Shown piece after piece: positions 16,042 through 23,998 of a stretch of 37,129 nucleotides of DNA (the stretch's first letter is position 1; each line of letters begins with the position of its first letter). Under the pieces are notes generated by a model. That model had not been told where the DNA came from. It ran no database searches and saw nothing but the letters and a program-made list of their open reading frames with translations. Location of the stretch: positions 1-37,129 of the forward strand of contig CALXUV010000070.1 of the NCBI GenBank assembly GCA_944391815.1, written 5' to 3'. The position numbers and the translations under genes are program-made. The stretch is from an uncultured Clostridia bacterium (GTDB taxonomy: Bacteria > Bacillota > Clostridia > Oscillospirales > CAG-272).

Positions 16042-17033
16042 TGCCGACGAAATTCCGTGAGCATACCGGCTACAGTTACGCGGACTGCGTAAGCCTTACC
16101 GAGAGCCGTATCTTCGGCAGGGCAGACTCCTCCGAGCGCGGGATATGGCGCGACCGATACCTGATAAAACAAGCGACAGAGATGCTGTGGTATGCCGGAA
16201 GCATCGTTGTTTTCTCAAACGGTCATGAAGTTGAATTCACACAGGAAGACATCAAGCAAAGTCTGTTTCGCGAACTTGATCTTGAAAAGATAAAGTCGGC
16301 TCTTGGGAGAAGTCAGCTTCCTCCCGGATGCGGAAGCATGAAACTCTTTGCTGTGAATATTTTTCTCTCGATGCCGTTATGCGGGAAAGCATTTGGTGCC
16401 AGTGAAGATCTTTTGAAGAGTGAGAAAATATTTGTTTACGGTCTCGGGAATAAGATCCCCGAGAGAGAAGCCGAGTACCGCGTCAGGATCTATACGGACG
16501 AGGAGAGAAAGTACAAAACTTTCTGTGAGGCGATAGCAAATCTGCGCGCCGAAGTCGAAGAACTCAAAGAGCACCGTTTCCTTAAAGAAGAGCGGGAACG
16601 GGAAAGTCTCGGTCGTTTCTTTTCGCTCCCGAACAATATATTTCACCTCGGACTTGACGGAGGCGAGATACTCGTCTATGCCTATCTCAGGTACTGCGAG
16701 GACAGGAAAACATACAAGTGCCATCCGAGCTTTGCAACTATCGGAGAGGCGGTCGGCATGAGTAAGAAGACGGTCGAAAAATATGTGAGAGGACTTGAAG
16801 ACAAGAGGCTCATCACGACGGACAGAACAACGGTAAAAACCAAAGACGGACGGATCAGGAACGGAAGCCTGGAGTATCATATAAGACCGATACAGGAGGC
16901 GGTAGATTGCTACGACGAAAGACAGATGGCAGAGCTCTACCGGCAAAAAGCCATGTCGGATGCACAGAAAAGAATGGATGAATATGACCGAAAGCACGGA
17001 CGTACAGAAGCACCTGAAAATACCGTGCAATAG
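16038..17033 (+). CDS. Rep-like helix-turn-helix protein
   Basis: A 331-residue protein. Residues about 210-265 hold a winged-helix of the HTH_36 type (GGEILVYAYLRYC, then PSFATIGEAVGMSKKTVEKYVRGLEDKRLI) as found in replication initiators and related DNA-binding proteins of Gram-positive mobile elements. A charged helical, probably coiled-coil stretch lies at about 165-195 (AEVEELKEHRFLKEERERE). The N-terminal 160 residues are not recognised. It sits directly before a candidate oriT. It could start replication of the excised circle or regulate transfer; I cannot tell which. Its CAA-TAG end forms part of the dispersed repeat. Confidence 0.65.
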   Translation: MMPTKFREHTGYSYADCVSLTESRIFGRADSSERGIWRDRYLIKQATEMLWYAGSIVVFSNGHEVEFTQEDIKQSLFRELDLEKIKSALGRSQLPPGCGSMKLFAVNIFLSMPLCGKAFGASEDLLKSEKIFVYGLGNKIPEREAEYRVRIYTDEERKYKTFCEAIANLRAEVEELKEHRFLKEERERESLGRFFSLPNNIFHLGLDGGEILVYAYLRYCEDRKTYKCHPSFATIGEAVGMSKKTVEKYVRGLEDKRLITTDRTTVKTKDGRIRNGSLEYHIRPIQEAVDCYDERQMAELYRQKAMSDAQKRMDEYDRKHGRTEAPENTVQ

Positions 17034-17046
17034 ACAAAGAAAAAGG
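17027..17046 (+). repeat. Dispersed CAR-TAG repeat, copy 2
   Basis: gcaatagacaaagaaaaagg, identical to the core of the copies at 441 and 23851; here it includes the stop codon of the Rep-like gene. Confidence 0.7.
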
Positions 17047-17369
17047 ACTTCGTTTGATAGCTGAAGCCGGAGTTGCGGGGATATTCGGAGGAATATTCAC
17101 GGGGGCGGAGAGGCGGAATATCATAGCAGGATAAAGGCGTGTCTCGCGCGCCGAATCACACCGCCCGGCAACGCCGGTCGGGGAATGTTTTGAAACGCTT
17201 TTACGGCGGTTTTCAGGCGCTATTTCAAAAAGCGAATATCTCATCGGGTGTCTCGCAGGGGTCAAAAAAAGAAAGAAATGCGTCTCGGGTGGGGGTACGT
17301 GCAGGCATTTTGCGTGTCTCACGGCAGGAACTGTAACCGAAATATCAAGAAAACAGGGGGAATATCATT
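17047..17369 (+). other. Candidate origin of transfer (oriT)
   Basis: A 320-bp GC-rich non-coding gap directly ahead of the MobC-like and relaxase genes. It has four related short repeats around gtgtctc: 17137-17147 (gcgtgtctcgc), 17246-17256 (gggtgtctcgc), 17279-17288 (tgcgtctcgg) and 17312-17322 (gcgtgtctcac), plus an inverted repeat atattc/gaatat at 17081-17096. Location and repeats fit an oriT bound by relaxosome proteins; no nick site is identified. Confidence 0.55.
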
Positions 17370-17783
17370 ATGGCGGAAAAGAGAAACATAAATGAGCCGA
17401 TGCCGTCAAAAGGCGTCAGGCTTCGGACAGATCAATGGGAGATGTGCGACAGGATGTATGAAAAACTCGGGCTCGAATCGCGCAACGATTTCATTCGGGA
17501 TGCCGTGGATTTCTATATCGAATGGCTGGAAAGAGACAAGGCTGAGAAGTTTATTACGCCCGCGCTTGAGTCGGTCATCGACGGAAAACTGAAGGACACC
17601 GAAGAGCGTCTGGCGCGGATACTCTTTAAACTTGCAGTCGGTCAGAATATGTCTGCGCATCTGCTTTGCAGTCAGTTTGAACTCGACGACCGCGAGGTTG
17701 AAGACTTAAGACAAAGCTGTGTGCGCGAACTGAAAATGACAAACGGAACGATAGATACCGTGAGTATCATGCGAAAGAGTTAA
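17370..17783 (+). CDS. MobC-like ribbon-helix-helix accessory protein
   Basis: A 137-residue protein. The N-terminal segment (SKGVRLRTDQWEMCDRMYEKLGLESRNDFIRDAVDFYIEWL) is a ribbon-helix-helix DNA-binding domain; the rest is helical. It stands between the candidate oriT and the relaxase gene, with 3 bp to the relaxase, the usual place of MobC-type proteins that bind oriT and aid relaxase nicking. Start ATG 17370 is preceded by cagggggaat. Confidence 0.75.
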   Translation: MAEKRNINEPMPSKGVRLRTDQWEMCDRMYEKLGLESRNDFIRDAVDFYIEWLERDKAEKFITPALESVIDGKLKDTEERLARILFKLAVGQNMSAHLLCSQFELDDREVEDLRQSCVRELKMTNGTIDTVSIMRKS

Positions 17784-17786
17784 GTC

Positions 17787-19496
17787 ATGGCAGGACTGAT
17801 ACTGAAAACTCCATACTACAAACCGAGAAGCAAAACCGACGGCGGCGGTACGCGTTCGGGCTATGTAAAATATATTGCGACGCGCGAAGGAGCCGAACTG
17901 CTTCCGAGGAGCGGAATGGCAGGTTATGTCGGCGGGAGAAAAGGTTCAAACGGTCTGTTCTCAGACCTCGGTACTGAGATAAATCTTTCGGCTGTCTGCA
18001 AAGAGATCGACGGTTATACGGGGAATGTTTGGGGGCTTATCTTCTCACTGACAAGGGTTGATGCCGAACGTCTCGGATACAACTCTGCAAAACATTGGAT
18101 GAATCTTCTGCGTTCCAGGCGCAACGATATCGCAAAAGAGATGGGCATCTTGCCGGGAAATCTCCGGTGGTACGCCGCCTATCATAACAAAGAAGACCAT
18201 CCCCATGTGCATATGCTGGTGTGGTCGAAGAATCCGTCCGAAGCATATCTTTCTGCGGTCGGGATCCATAACATAAAGAGTGCGGTGGCGGGAGATATCT
18301 TCCGTCAGGATCTGATCTCCGTCTACAAAGAACAGACCGAAGTGCGTGAGGGAATAAAAGAAAAGTTCCGTGAAAAAATGTCGGAAATCGCTTACAGTCT
18401 TCGTGAAGATCCGTCTGAAATTTCTTCGGAGTTCTATCAAAAATTTGCCGAGCTCTGCGGTAAACTTTCGAAAACAAACGGCAAAAAAGTATACGGTTAT
18501 CTTGGCGAAAGTACGAAAAAACTTGTTAACGAGACCGTAAAAATGCTCGCGGAAAGCCGTGAGATCGCAGAACTTTATGACCTCTGGTACAAATGTCAGT
18601 GCGAAACTTACAGGACGTATACCGACGTAATGCCCGGGAAAGTTCCGATAGAACAGAACGAAACTTTCAGATCTCTGCGCAATCAGGTGGTAAAGACTGC
18701 CTCGGAAGTCGGTTCGCTTTCCGAATTCCCGACCGAAAACAGCTCTTATTATGATGACGGAAAGTATGATGACCTTAGTGAAAGCGAGCTCAAGTCAAGG
18801 GCGGAATTCGACGGAGACAGAGATGCGATGTTCCGTTACGGAAGAAAAATATTTGCCGAAGATCCGGACGAAGGAGAATATTATCTGCAAAGAGCGGCAG
18901 AGGAAGGTCAGGTCTATGCGATGTTTTTTCTCTACCGGATGTATAAAAGCGGAACGCTAAAGGGCGACGCGATGAAATATCTGCTCATGGCTGTCGAGAG
19001 AAAATTCGGCGGTGCCGAGTATGAATACGCTCTCTGTCTCAAAGACAAATCAAAAGAACTGTCAATGGATTATCTTATAAAAGCGGCAAGACACGGCTCT
19101 TATCAGGCGGAGTACCAGATCGGGAAAATGCTTCTTGAAAACGGAAAGAAGGATGAAGCACTTGTGTATCTTAAGCGGTCTGCGGAAAAAAGCCACTGGG
19201 CAAGAACGAAGCTCGGACTGCTGTATTACTATCAGCTCGGCGACAGAGAAAAGGGATGGGAATATATATCCGAGGAAGCCATGCGATATCACTACAAGCC
19301 CACCGAAAAAGCATGGGAAGCCATACAGAACGGGCTTGACGCACAGATCGTTTTCGGCATCTGCGACCTATTGTATTACGCCGGAAACATCATCGATGAA
19401 CGCACCGAACAGGGCAGCGGACAGGAGCAGTATACCGACCGGCGCCTGAAACAGCAGGACCGTGCAAAACGGCAAGGAATCGTTATGGATATGTAA
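17787..19496 (+). CDS. MobP/MobL-type relaxase with C-terminal Sel1-like repeats
   Basis: A 569-residue protein. The N-terminal relaxase domain (about 1-270) has the metal-binding histidine triad in YHNKEDHPHVHMLVW (His138, His140, His142) and an early Tyr-rich GYVKYIATREGAE segment typical of MobP3/MobL relaxases. The second half, from about residue 335, contains Sel1/TPR-like repeats such as GEYYLQRAAEEGQVYAMF, DYLIKAARHGSYQAEYQIG and VYLKRSAEKSHWARTKLG. The relaxase nicks oriT and pilots the strand; the repeats probably mediate protein contacts. No coupling protein gene accompanies it, so mobilization in trans is expected. Confidence 0.85.
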   Translation: MAGLILKTPYYKPRSKTDGGGTRSGYVKYIATREGAELLPRSGMAGYVGGRKGSNGLFSDLGTEINLSAVCKEIDGYTGNVWGLIFSLTRVDAERLGYNSAKHWMNLLRSRRNDIAKEMGILPGNLRWYAAYHNKEDHPHVHMLVWSKNPSEAYLSAVGIHNIKSAVAGDIFRQDLISVYKEQTEVREGIKEKFREKMSEIAYSLREDPSEISSEFYQKFAELCGKLSKTNGKKVYGYLGESTKKLVNETVKMLAESREIAELYDLWYKCQCETYRTYTDVMPGKVPIEQNETFRSLRNQVVKTASEVGSLSEFPTENSSYYDDGKYDDLSESELKSRAEFDGDRDAMFRYGRKIFAEDPDEGEYYLQRAAEEGQVYAMFFLYRMYKSGTLKGDAMKYLLMAVERKFGGAEYEYALCLKDKSKELSMDYLIKAARHGSYQAEYQIGKMLLENGKKDEALVYLKRSAEKSHWARTKLGLLYYYQLGDREKGWEYISEEAMRYHYKPTEKAWEAIQNGLDAQIVFGICDLLYYAGNIIDERTEQGSGQEQYTDRRLKQQDRAKRQGIVMDM

Positions 19497-19604
19497 TTGA
19501 TAACAAATTGATAACTCTTGCATTTTGGACTGGATATACCTAAGCCTTTGCGGTATTGTGTATTGCTGAAAAGAAGGCATTTCAAAATACGGAGGTGAAT
19601 GCAA

Positions 19605-20768
19605 ATGGGAAAACGCAGACCGAGCGGTGACGGAATGGTGCGCAAACGCGATGACGGCAGATGGGAAGGCAGGATCGTGATCGGTCATAAAGAAAACGGA
19701 CTGCCTATATACAAATCGGTGCTCTCAAAATCACAGAAGGAACTGACCGCAAAGCTCAATCAGTTAAAGGAAACATACAAAGGCGCAGACCTTACCGAAG
19801 ACTGCTATATGACACTCAGCGAGTGGCTTGACCGCTGGATGGATATTATGATAGGGCTGTCGGCGCGCGAAAGTACGATTCTGAACTACCGGAAATATAT
19901 CAAAAATCATATTGTCCCCTACCTCGGAGATAAAAAGATATCGCTCATCACGACCTCGGACATACAGAAGATGTACACGAAACTCAAAAACGAAGGACGG
20001 GTTCATCCCAAGCCCGACGGAAGCAAAGAACTTGCCGGAGCGACCGTTAGAAGCGTTCATGCGGTGCTTCATGAGGCAATGGAGATGGCGGTAAGTCAGC
20101 GGATCATCATCAGAAACCCGACTGTCGGCACGGTCTTGCCGAAAGTTGTGCCAAAGCCGATCAATCCTTTCAACACCGAACAGCTCGACAAGTTTCTGTC
20201 CGCCATACAAAACGAACCGGAGTGGCACGACCTGTTCTACATGGAGGTCACCACGGGACTTCGCCGAAGCGAGGTCTGCGGACTGAAATGGTCGGACTTC
20301 GATGCGGATTCGGAAAGCATAAAGGTGTCGAGAACGGTAACCCCTGCCCCGCACGGGCTCTTCAGGATCGGAGACACCAAGACGCAAAACGGAATGAGAA
20401 CGGTCATTCTGGTGCCGAGTACGCTGGAAATGCTGAAAGAAAGAGAGAAAAGCGCGGTGTCGCAATGGATATTCCCGAACTTCTTCCTACCGGAACTTCC
20501 GATAAATCCGCATTCGGCATACGCGAAATTCAAAAGCATTCTGAAAAAGTACGGACTTCCGGACATTCGCTTCCACGATTTGCGCCACACATTCGCAACG
20601 CAGGCAGTATTCACGGGAATCAACCCGAAGGTGCTGTCCGACATCCTCGGACACGCGGACGCGAGCTTCACGCTCGACCGATATGCTCATGTGACCGCCG
20701 ATATGCAGGAAAAGGCGTCCGAGATTGTCGGGGGGATCATGACGGATATCCTTAAGGAGGTGGACTGA
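19605..20768 (+). CDS. Tyrosine recombinase/integrase, first of a tandem pair
   Basis: A 387-residue integrase. I prefer the ATG at 19605, 8 bp after ggaggt; the one at 19599 is too close. An AP2-like arm-binding domain sits at the N-terminus (GMVRKRDDGRWEGRIVIG), then the SAM-like core-binding domain, then the catalytic domain with Arg220 (TTGLRRSEVCGLKW), HDLRH at 324-328, GHADAS, and the nucleophile Tyr360. All catalytic residues are present. Its TGA overlaps the ATG of the second integrase. It may perform integration into tRNA-Pro alone or with its partner. Confidence 0.92.
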   Translation: MGKRRPSGDGMVRKRDDGRWEGRIVIGHKENGLPIYKSVLSKSQKELTAKLNQLKETYKGADLTEDCYMTLSEWLDRWMDIMIGLSARESTILNYRKYIKNHIVPYLGDKKISLITTSDIQKMYTKLKNEGRVHPKPDGSKELAGATVRSVHAVLHEAMEMAVSQRIIIRNPTVGTVLPKVVPKPINPFNTEQLDKFLSAIQNEPEWHDLFYMEVTTGLRRSEVCGLKWSDFDADSESIKVSRTVTPAPHGLFRIGDTKTQNGMRTVILVPSTLEMLKEREKSAVSQWIFPNFFLPELPINPHSAYAKFKSILKKYGLPDIRFHDLRHTFATQAVFTGINPKVLSDILGHADASFTLDRYAHVTADMQEKASEIVGGIMTDILKEVD

Positions 20769-21862
20769 TGGCAAGAAGAAAATCGGGAACGGGCGGTATC
20801 AGCAAGCGCAAGGACGGCAGATGGGAAGGCAGAGTGGTCATCGGTTACGACGAAAAAGGATTGCCGAAGACCAAAAACGTCCTTGCCAAGACCAAACTCG
20901 AATGTCAGGAAAAACTTGATGACCTGCGGGCTCAGTTACAGAAGTCGGTCGGCAAAGCCACCTCTGGCATGACTTTCGGCAAGTGGATGGACTTCTGGTT
21001 CCGTGAATACGCCTCCATGAACCTAAAGGAAACGACCAAGTCGACCTACCGCAACCGCATATACAGGCAGATCATACCGAAACTCGGACACATACCGCTG
21101 AAAAGCATCAACCAAAGCGAGCTGCAAAGCTTCTATGCAGATCTCAAAAAAGACGGCAGACTGATAAGAAAAGAACTGTACGGCGACGGAGTGTCGGATG
21201 CGCATATCAGGAGCATCCACAGCCATTGCAACGCGGCACTTGAAAAAGCGGTGGCGGAGGGGCTGATACTGAAAAATCCCGCGGTCGGATGCAGGCTTCC
21301 GCAAAAGCACAAAAAGGAAATGCAGATACTCACAAGGGATGAGATGATACGCCTGCTGATACAGGCAAAAGAGGCCGGATTTTACGAGATGTTCCTCCTC
21401 GACCTCTCGACCGGAATGCGCCGCGGAGAGTTGGTCGCTCTCCGGTGGTCGGACTTCGACTTTGATAAAGAGACGGTGCTTGTACAGCGCCAGGTCAACC
21501 GTGTAGACGGCAAGCTCCTGATATCCGAGCCGAAAACAAGGTCATCTGTCAGAACGATACGGCTCTCAAAACCGGTCCTTGCGATACTGAAAATGTATAA
21601 AGAGCAGTCGGAGAGCCGGTGGCTGTTCCCGTCCCCTGTCAAAGAGGACTCGCCGAGAGATCCCTCAGCCTGCCGTAAGAGTCTGTCAAAGATACTCGAA
21701 CACGCAGAATGCAAGCACGTCCGCTTCCACGATCTGCGCCACACATTCGTGTCCATGTCGCTTGACGGAGGCAGCGACATCAAAACACTTGCCGATATCC
21801 TCGGCCACCGAACCGTAAAAACCACGCTGAACGTGTACAGCCACGCAACGCTTGATATGTAG
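20768..21862 (+). CDS. Tyrosine recombinase/integrase, second of the pair, ended by an in-frame TAG
   Basis: A 364-residue reading frame with the same layout as its neighbour: AP2-like arm domain (GGISKRKDGRWEGRVVIG), core-binding domain, and catalytic Arg in STGMRRGELVALRW, HDLRH, GHRTV and nucleophile Tyr357. Eight codons after the Tyr is TAG (21860-21862), and the frame then continues for 103 more codons. The short form keeps all catalytic residues and could be active but lacks the helix that usually follows the Tyr. Its ATG overlaps the stop of the first integrase and aaggaggt precedes it. Confidence 0.88.
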   Translation: MARRKSGTGGISKRKDGRWEGRVVIGYDEKGLPKTKNVLAKTKLECQEKLDDLRAQLQKSVGKATSGMTFGKWMDFWFREYASMNLKETTKSTYRNRIYRQIIPKLGHIPLKSINQSELQSFYADLKKDGRLIRKELYGDGVSDAHIRSIHSHCNAALEKAVAEGLILKNPAVGCRLPQKHKKEMQILTRDEMIRLLIQAKEAGFYEMFLLDLSTGMRRGELVALRWSDFDFDKETVLVQRQVNRVDGKLLISEPKTRSSVRTIRLSKPVLAILKMYKEQSESRWLFPSPVKEDSPRDPSACRKSLSKILEHAECKHVRFHDLRHTFVSMSLDGGSDIKTLADILGHRTVKTTLNVYSHATLDM

Positions 21863-22174
21863 CGCTCGGCGGCCGAAAAAATTGACCTCGCCGTGATGCA
21901 TGCAAAACCGCATGTCACGCCCAAAGATGGCGGACAGGCAAATACCGAACAAAAGGAGAAAAAGCCCAAATTCGAGCCGTATAAGGGCAAGAAACGGAAG
22001 CCCGGGACAGGCTATCTCAAACAGATCTCCAAAAACTGTTGGCAGGGGAGATATACGCCGACAGTCAATGGCAAGCGTACACCGATGAATGTGTACGCAC
22101 CTACTGAGGAAGAGTGCGAGGCGAAGCTCGCTGAGCTAATTGCAAAGATGAAAGCGGAAACAGGTAAGGGTTAA
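21863..22174 (+). pseudogene. In-frame continuation of the second integrase with a C-terminal arm-binding-like domain
   Basis: The frame after the TAG reads RSAAEKIDLAVM, the expected C-terminal helix of an integrase, then a charged linker (about 21890-21990), then GTGYLKQISKNCWQGRY...KRTPMNVYAPTEEECEAKL. That last block closely resembles the N-terminal AP2-like arm domain of the same protein. The original gene therefore spans 20768-22174 (about 468 residues with readthrough). An internal ATG at 21893 has no good ribosome site, so separate translation is doubtful. Either a CAG-to-TAG type mutation or readthrough would explain it. Confidence 0.75.
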
Positions 22175-22190
22175 AGGTCAATTCTGCTAT

Positions 22191-22208
22191 GCAGTAGACA
22201 AAGAAAAG
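22191..22208 (+). repeat. Dispersed CAR-TAG repeat, copy 3 (diverged)
   Basis: gcagtagacaaagaaaag, one mismatch and a shorter A run relative to the copies at 441, 17027 and 23851. With the copy at 23851 it brackets the AT-rich toxin-antitoxin module. Confidence 0.6.
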
Positions 22209-22248
22209 TCTATCGTGTGAGTCCTCTTTAGAACACTCACATGATAGA
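22209..22248. terminator. Hairpin after the integrase genes
   Basis: tctatcgtgtgag (22209-22221) and ctcacatgataga (22236-22248) form a 13-bp stem with one G-T pair. There is no T run on the plus side, but the minus strand continues into CTTTTCTTTG, so its best orientation as a terminator is minus; it may act in both. Confidence 0.5.
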
Positions 22249-22328
22249 GAAAACTAAAAATTTTGATAGAATTCTATAACATTAGTTGTTTTCGTTGCTA
22301 AAAATTATAATAATTTTGTTTCAGCATC

Positions 22329-22376
22329 TTGACAATTATTTCGAACTATGTTATAATAAATTAACCAATTGGTTAA
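22329..22376 (+). promoter_or_regulatory. Promoter and palindromic operator of the toxin-antitoxin module
   Basis: TTGACA (22329-22334), 17-bp spacer, TATAAT (22352-22357), then a perfect 16-bp palindrome TTAACCAATTGGTTAA (22361-22376) around the expected transcription start. This is the standard position for autorepression by the HigA-type antitoxin. Confidence 0.85.
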
Positions 22377-22389
22377 TCGAGGTGTTGAC

Positions 22390-22731
22390 TTGAAGATAAC
22401 TTACGCAAACAAAAAATTAGAGAAATTTTTTAATGATTATAAATTGATTCAAAAAAAGCTTCCCGCTGATTGGGTGAGAAGTCTCAAAAAAACGATGGAT
22501 AGACTTGTAGCGGCTGACAAGTTTGGTGATTTTTTGTCGTTGGGCTTAGGAAAACCAGAACAATTAAAAAGTGGGGGTAAACAAATCAGATATTCATTAC
22601 ATGTGTCGGCAAACGCAAGATTGATAATTGAGTTGAATGCGACATATGATACAATAGTGATTTGTTCAGAAATTGAAGTAGAAGGAGTATGTGATTATCA
22701 TGGCAGCAAAGAAAACTGGTATCTCTCTTGA
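22390..22731 (+). CDS. higB: HigB/RelE-like toxin
   Basis: A 113-residue protein from the TTG at 22390 (KITYANKKLEKFF), 6 bp after gaggt; the upstream ATG at 22369 lies inside the operator palindrome and is unlikely. The fold signature is that of RelE-superfamily HigB toxins of the killer-protein type: an N-terminal KKLEKFF helix, a middle LGLGKPEQLKSGG...IRYSLHVSANARLIIEL strand block, and a C-terminal strand. These toxins cut mRNA on the ribosome. It precedes and overlaps the antitoxin gene by 32 bp, which is the usual reversed order for HigBA. Confidence 0.8.
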   Translation: MKITYANKKLEKFFNDYKLIQKKLPADWVRSLKKTMDRLVAADKFGDFLSLGLGKPEQLKSGGKQIRYSLHVSANARLIIELNATYDTIVICSEIEVEGVCDYHGSKENWYLS

Positions 22732-23797
22732 TTTAATAATACATCCAGGAGAAACAATAGCTGATGTTTTGGAAGAGAGAGGATTAACACAAGTCGAATT
22801 GGCCGCAAGGACCGGTGTAACACCAGCGTATATTAGCAATGTTATTTCTGGAAAAAAGAATATCTCGGCAAATTTTGCTATGAGTTTGGAATATGCGCTT
22901 GGTGTACCAAAGTCGTTTTGGCTTAATTTACAGGCAAATTATGATGCCGAACTTCTCGAATATAACGAGGAACATACGATAACCGAAGAAGAAATAAACG
23001 TAAGAAAGAAATTGTCACAAATTATCAAGTACTTGAGAGGAATGTCTAAGATTCCCGAAAAGCAGAGCATAACCGATAATATACTGTCATTAAGAAATTT
23101 CTTTCAAGTTAGCAATTTGTGCAATCTAAAAGATCTTGTTCCATCAGGCGCGTTTCGATTAGCTACGAGTACGGCAGTTGATCCGTATGTGTTAGGAGCT
23201 TGGCTGAGAATATGCCAGATGGCAGCTAAAAGCACTCCTGTGATGCAATTCGATGAAGATAAAGTAAATTCGCTTGTTATCGAGTTGAAAGATATCATGA
23301 CAAATGAGAATTGCGATTTGCAAACTGAATTATCTAATGTAATGATGAAATATGGAATAGATTTTTCGGTAGTGCACAATTTCAGGGGGGCGCCAGTACA
23401 CGGGTATATTTGTCAAAAATCGGATGATTGCTATCAGATGGCATTGACGATTAGAGGTGCATATGCTGATATCTTCTGGTTTTCATTGTTCCATGAATTA
23501 GGGCACATTGTAAATGGGGATGTATCAAAATCTCAGAAGTTTATTGATGTTGTTGAAACAGAACAAACCAATAGAGAAATTGAGGCGGACAAATTTGCTA
23601 CTGATGCGTTGATTGATCCTAATGATTATCTTAAATTTATCCGTGTTGAAGATTATTCAATTGGTTCAATCAAAAGATTTGCGAAAACACAAAATATTAT
23701 GCCATACATGGTTATAGGAAGATTGCAGAAAGAAGGTAGAATTCCTTATAGCTGGTTTAGCGACTATAAATTGAGATATAAATGGGCAGAGCAATAA
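22700..23797 (+). CDS. higA: HigA-like antitoxin fused to an ImmA/IrrE-type metallopeptidase
   Basis: A 365-residue protein; ATG 22700 is chosen, GTG 22691 is possible. The N-terminal XRE domain has the HigA signature IIHPGETIADVLEERGLTQ followed by ELAARTGVTPAYISNVISGKK (about 15-75). The C-terminal half has a zinc-peptidase motif HELGH at 265-269 with a third ligand candidate in EADKFA near 295-300, as in ImmA/IrrE (COG2856) proteins. The HTH part should neutralise the toxin and bind the 16-bp palindrome; the peptidase may cleave the module's own or another repressor. Much longer than HigA alone (about 100 residues). Confidence 0.85.
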   Translation: MAAKKTGISLDLIIHPGETIADVLEERGLTQVELAARTGVTPAYISNVISGKKNISANFAMSLEYALGVPKSFWLNLQANYDAELLEYNEEHTITEEEINVRKKLSQIIKYLRGMSKIPEKQSITDNILSLRNFFQVSNLCNLKDLVPSGAFRLATSTAVDPYVLGAWLRICQMAAKSTPVMQFDEDKVNSLVIELKDIMTNENCDLQTELSNVMMKYGIDFSVVHNFRGAPVHGYICQKSDDCYQMALTIRGAYADIFWFSLFHELGHIVNGDVSKSQKFIDVVETEQTNREIEADKFATDALIDPNDYLKFIRVEDYSIGSIKRFAKTQNIMPYMVIGRLQKEGRIPYSWFSDYKLRYKWAEQ

Positions 23798-23850
23798 CTT
23801 CAAGATGAGTGTAAGCTCTGTGTGTCGTGAAGCATGGTTCAAAATTTGCC

Positions 23851-23872
23851 CCGCAATAGACAAAGAAAAAGG
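23851..23872 (+). repeat. Dispersed CAR-TAG repeat, copy 4
   Basis: Identical over 22 bp to 441-462 at the other end of the element. Its last two bases begin the following terminator stem. Confidence 0.7.
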
Positions 23873-23914
23873 CTCCGGCGAGATCTTATCAAGCCGGAGC
23901 CGAACTGTTTTTAT
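23871..23914 (+). terminator. Rho-independent terminator after the toxin-antitoxin module
   Basis: ggctccggc (23871-23879) and gccggagcc (23893-23901) form a 9-bp GC-rich stem followed by gaactgttttta. Confidence 0.85.
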
Positions 23915-23998
23915 CAAAAAAATTTTTCGGAAGTTTCGGGGGAAGAGCCGAAAAGCCTTATAAATATTGGGCTCTCAGCCCCATGTGGTCAGCAAATA

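Noticed and set aside
20768-22174. Alternative genetic code with TAG read as an amino acid across the element
   Set aside because: Other genes in the element end naturally with TAG (vsr, Rep-like gene), so only this one codon is at issue.
441-23872. The four 20-bp repeats as a CRISPR array
   Set aside because: Copies are thousands of bases apart with genes between them and no regular spacers; no cas genes.
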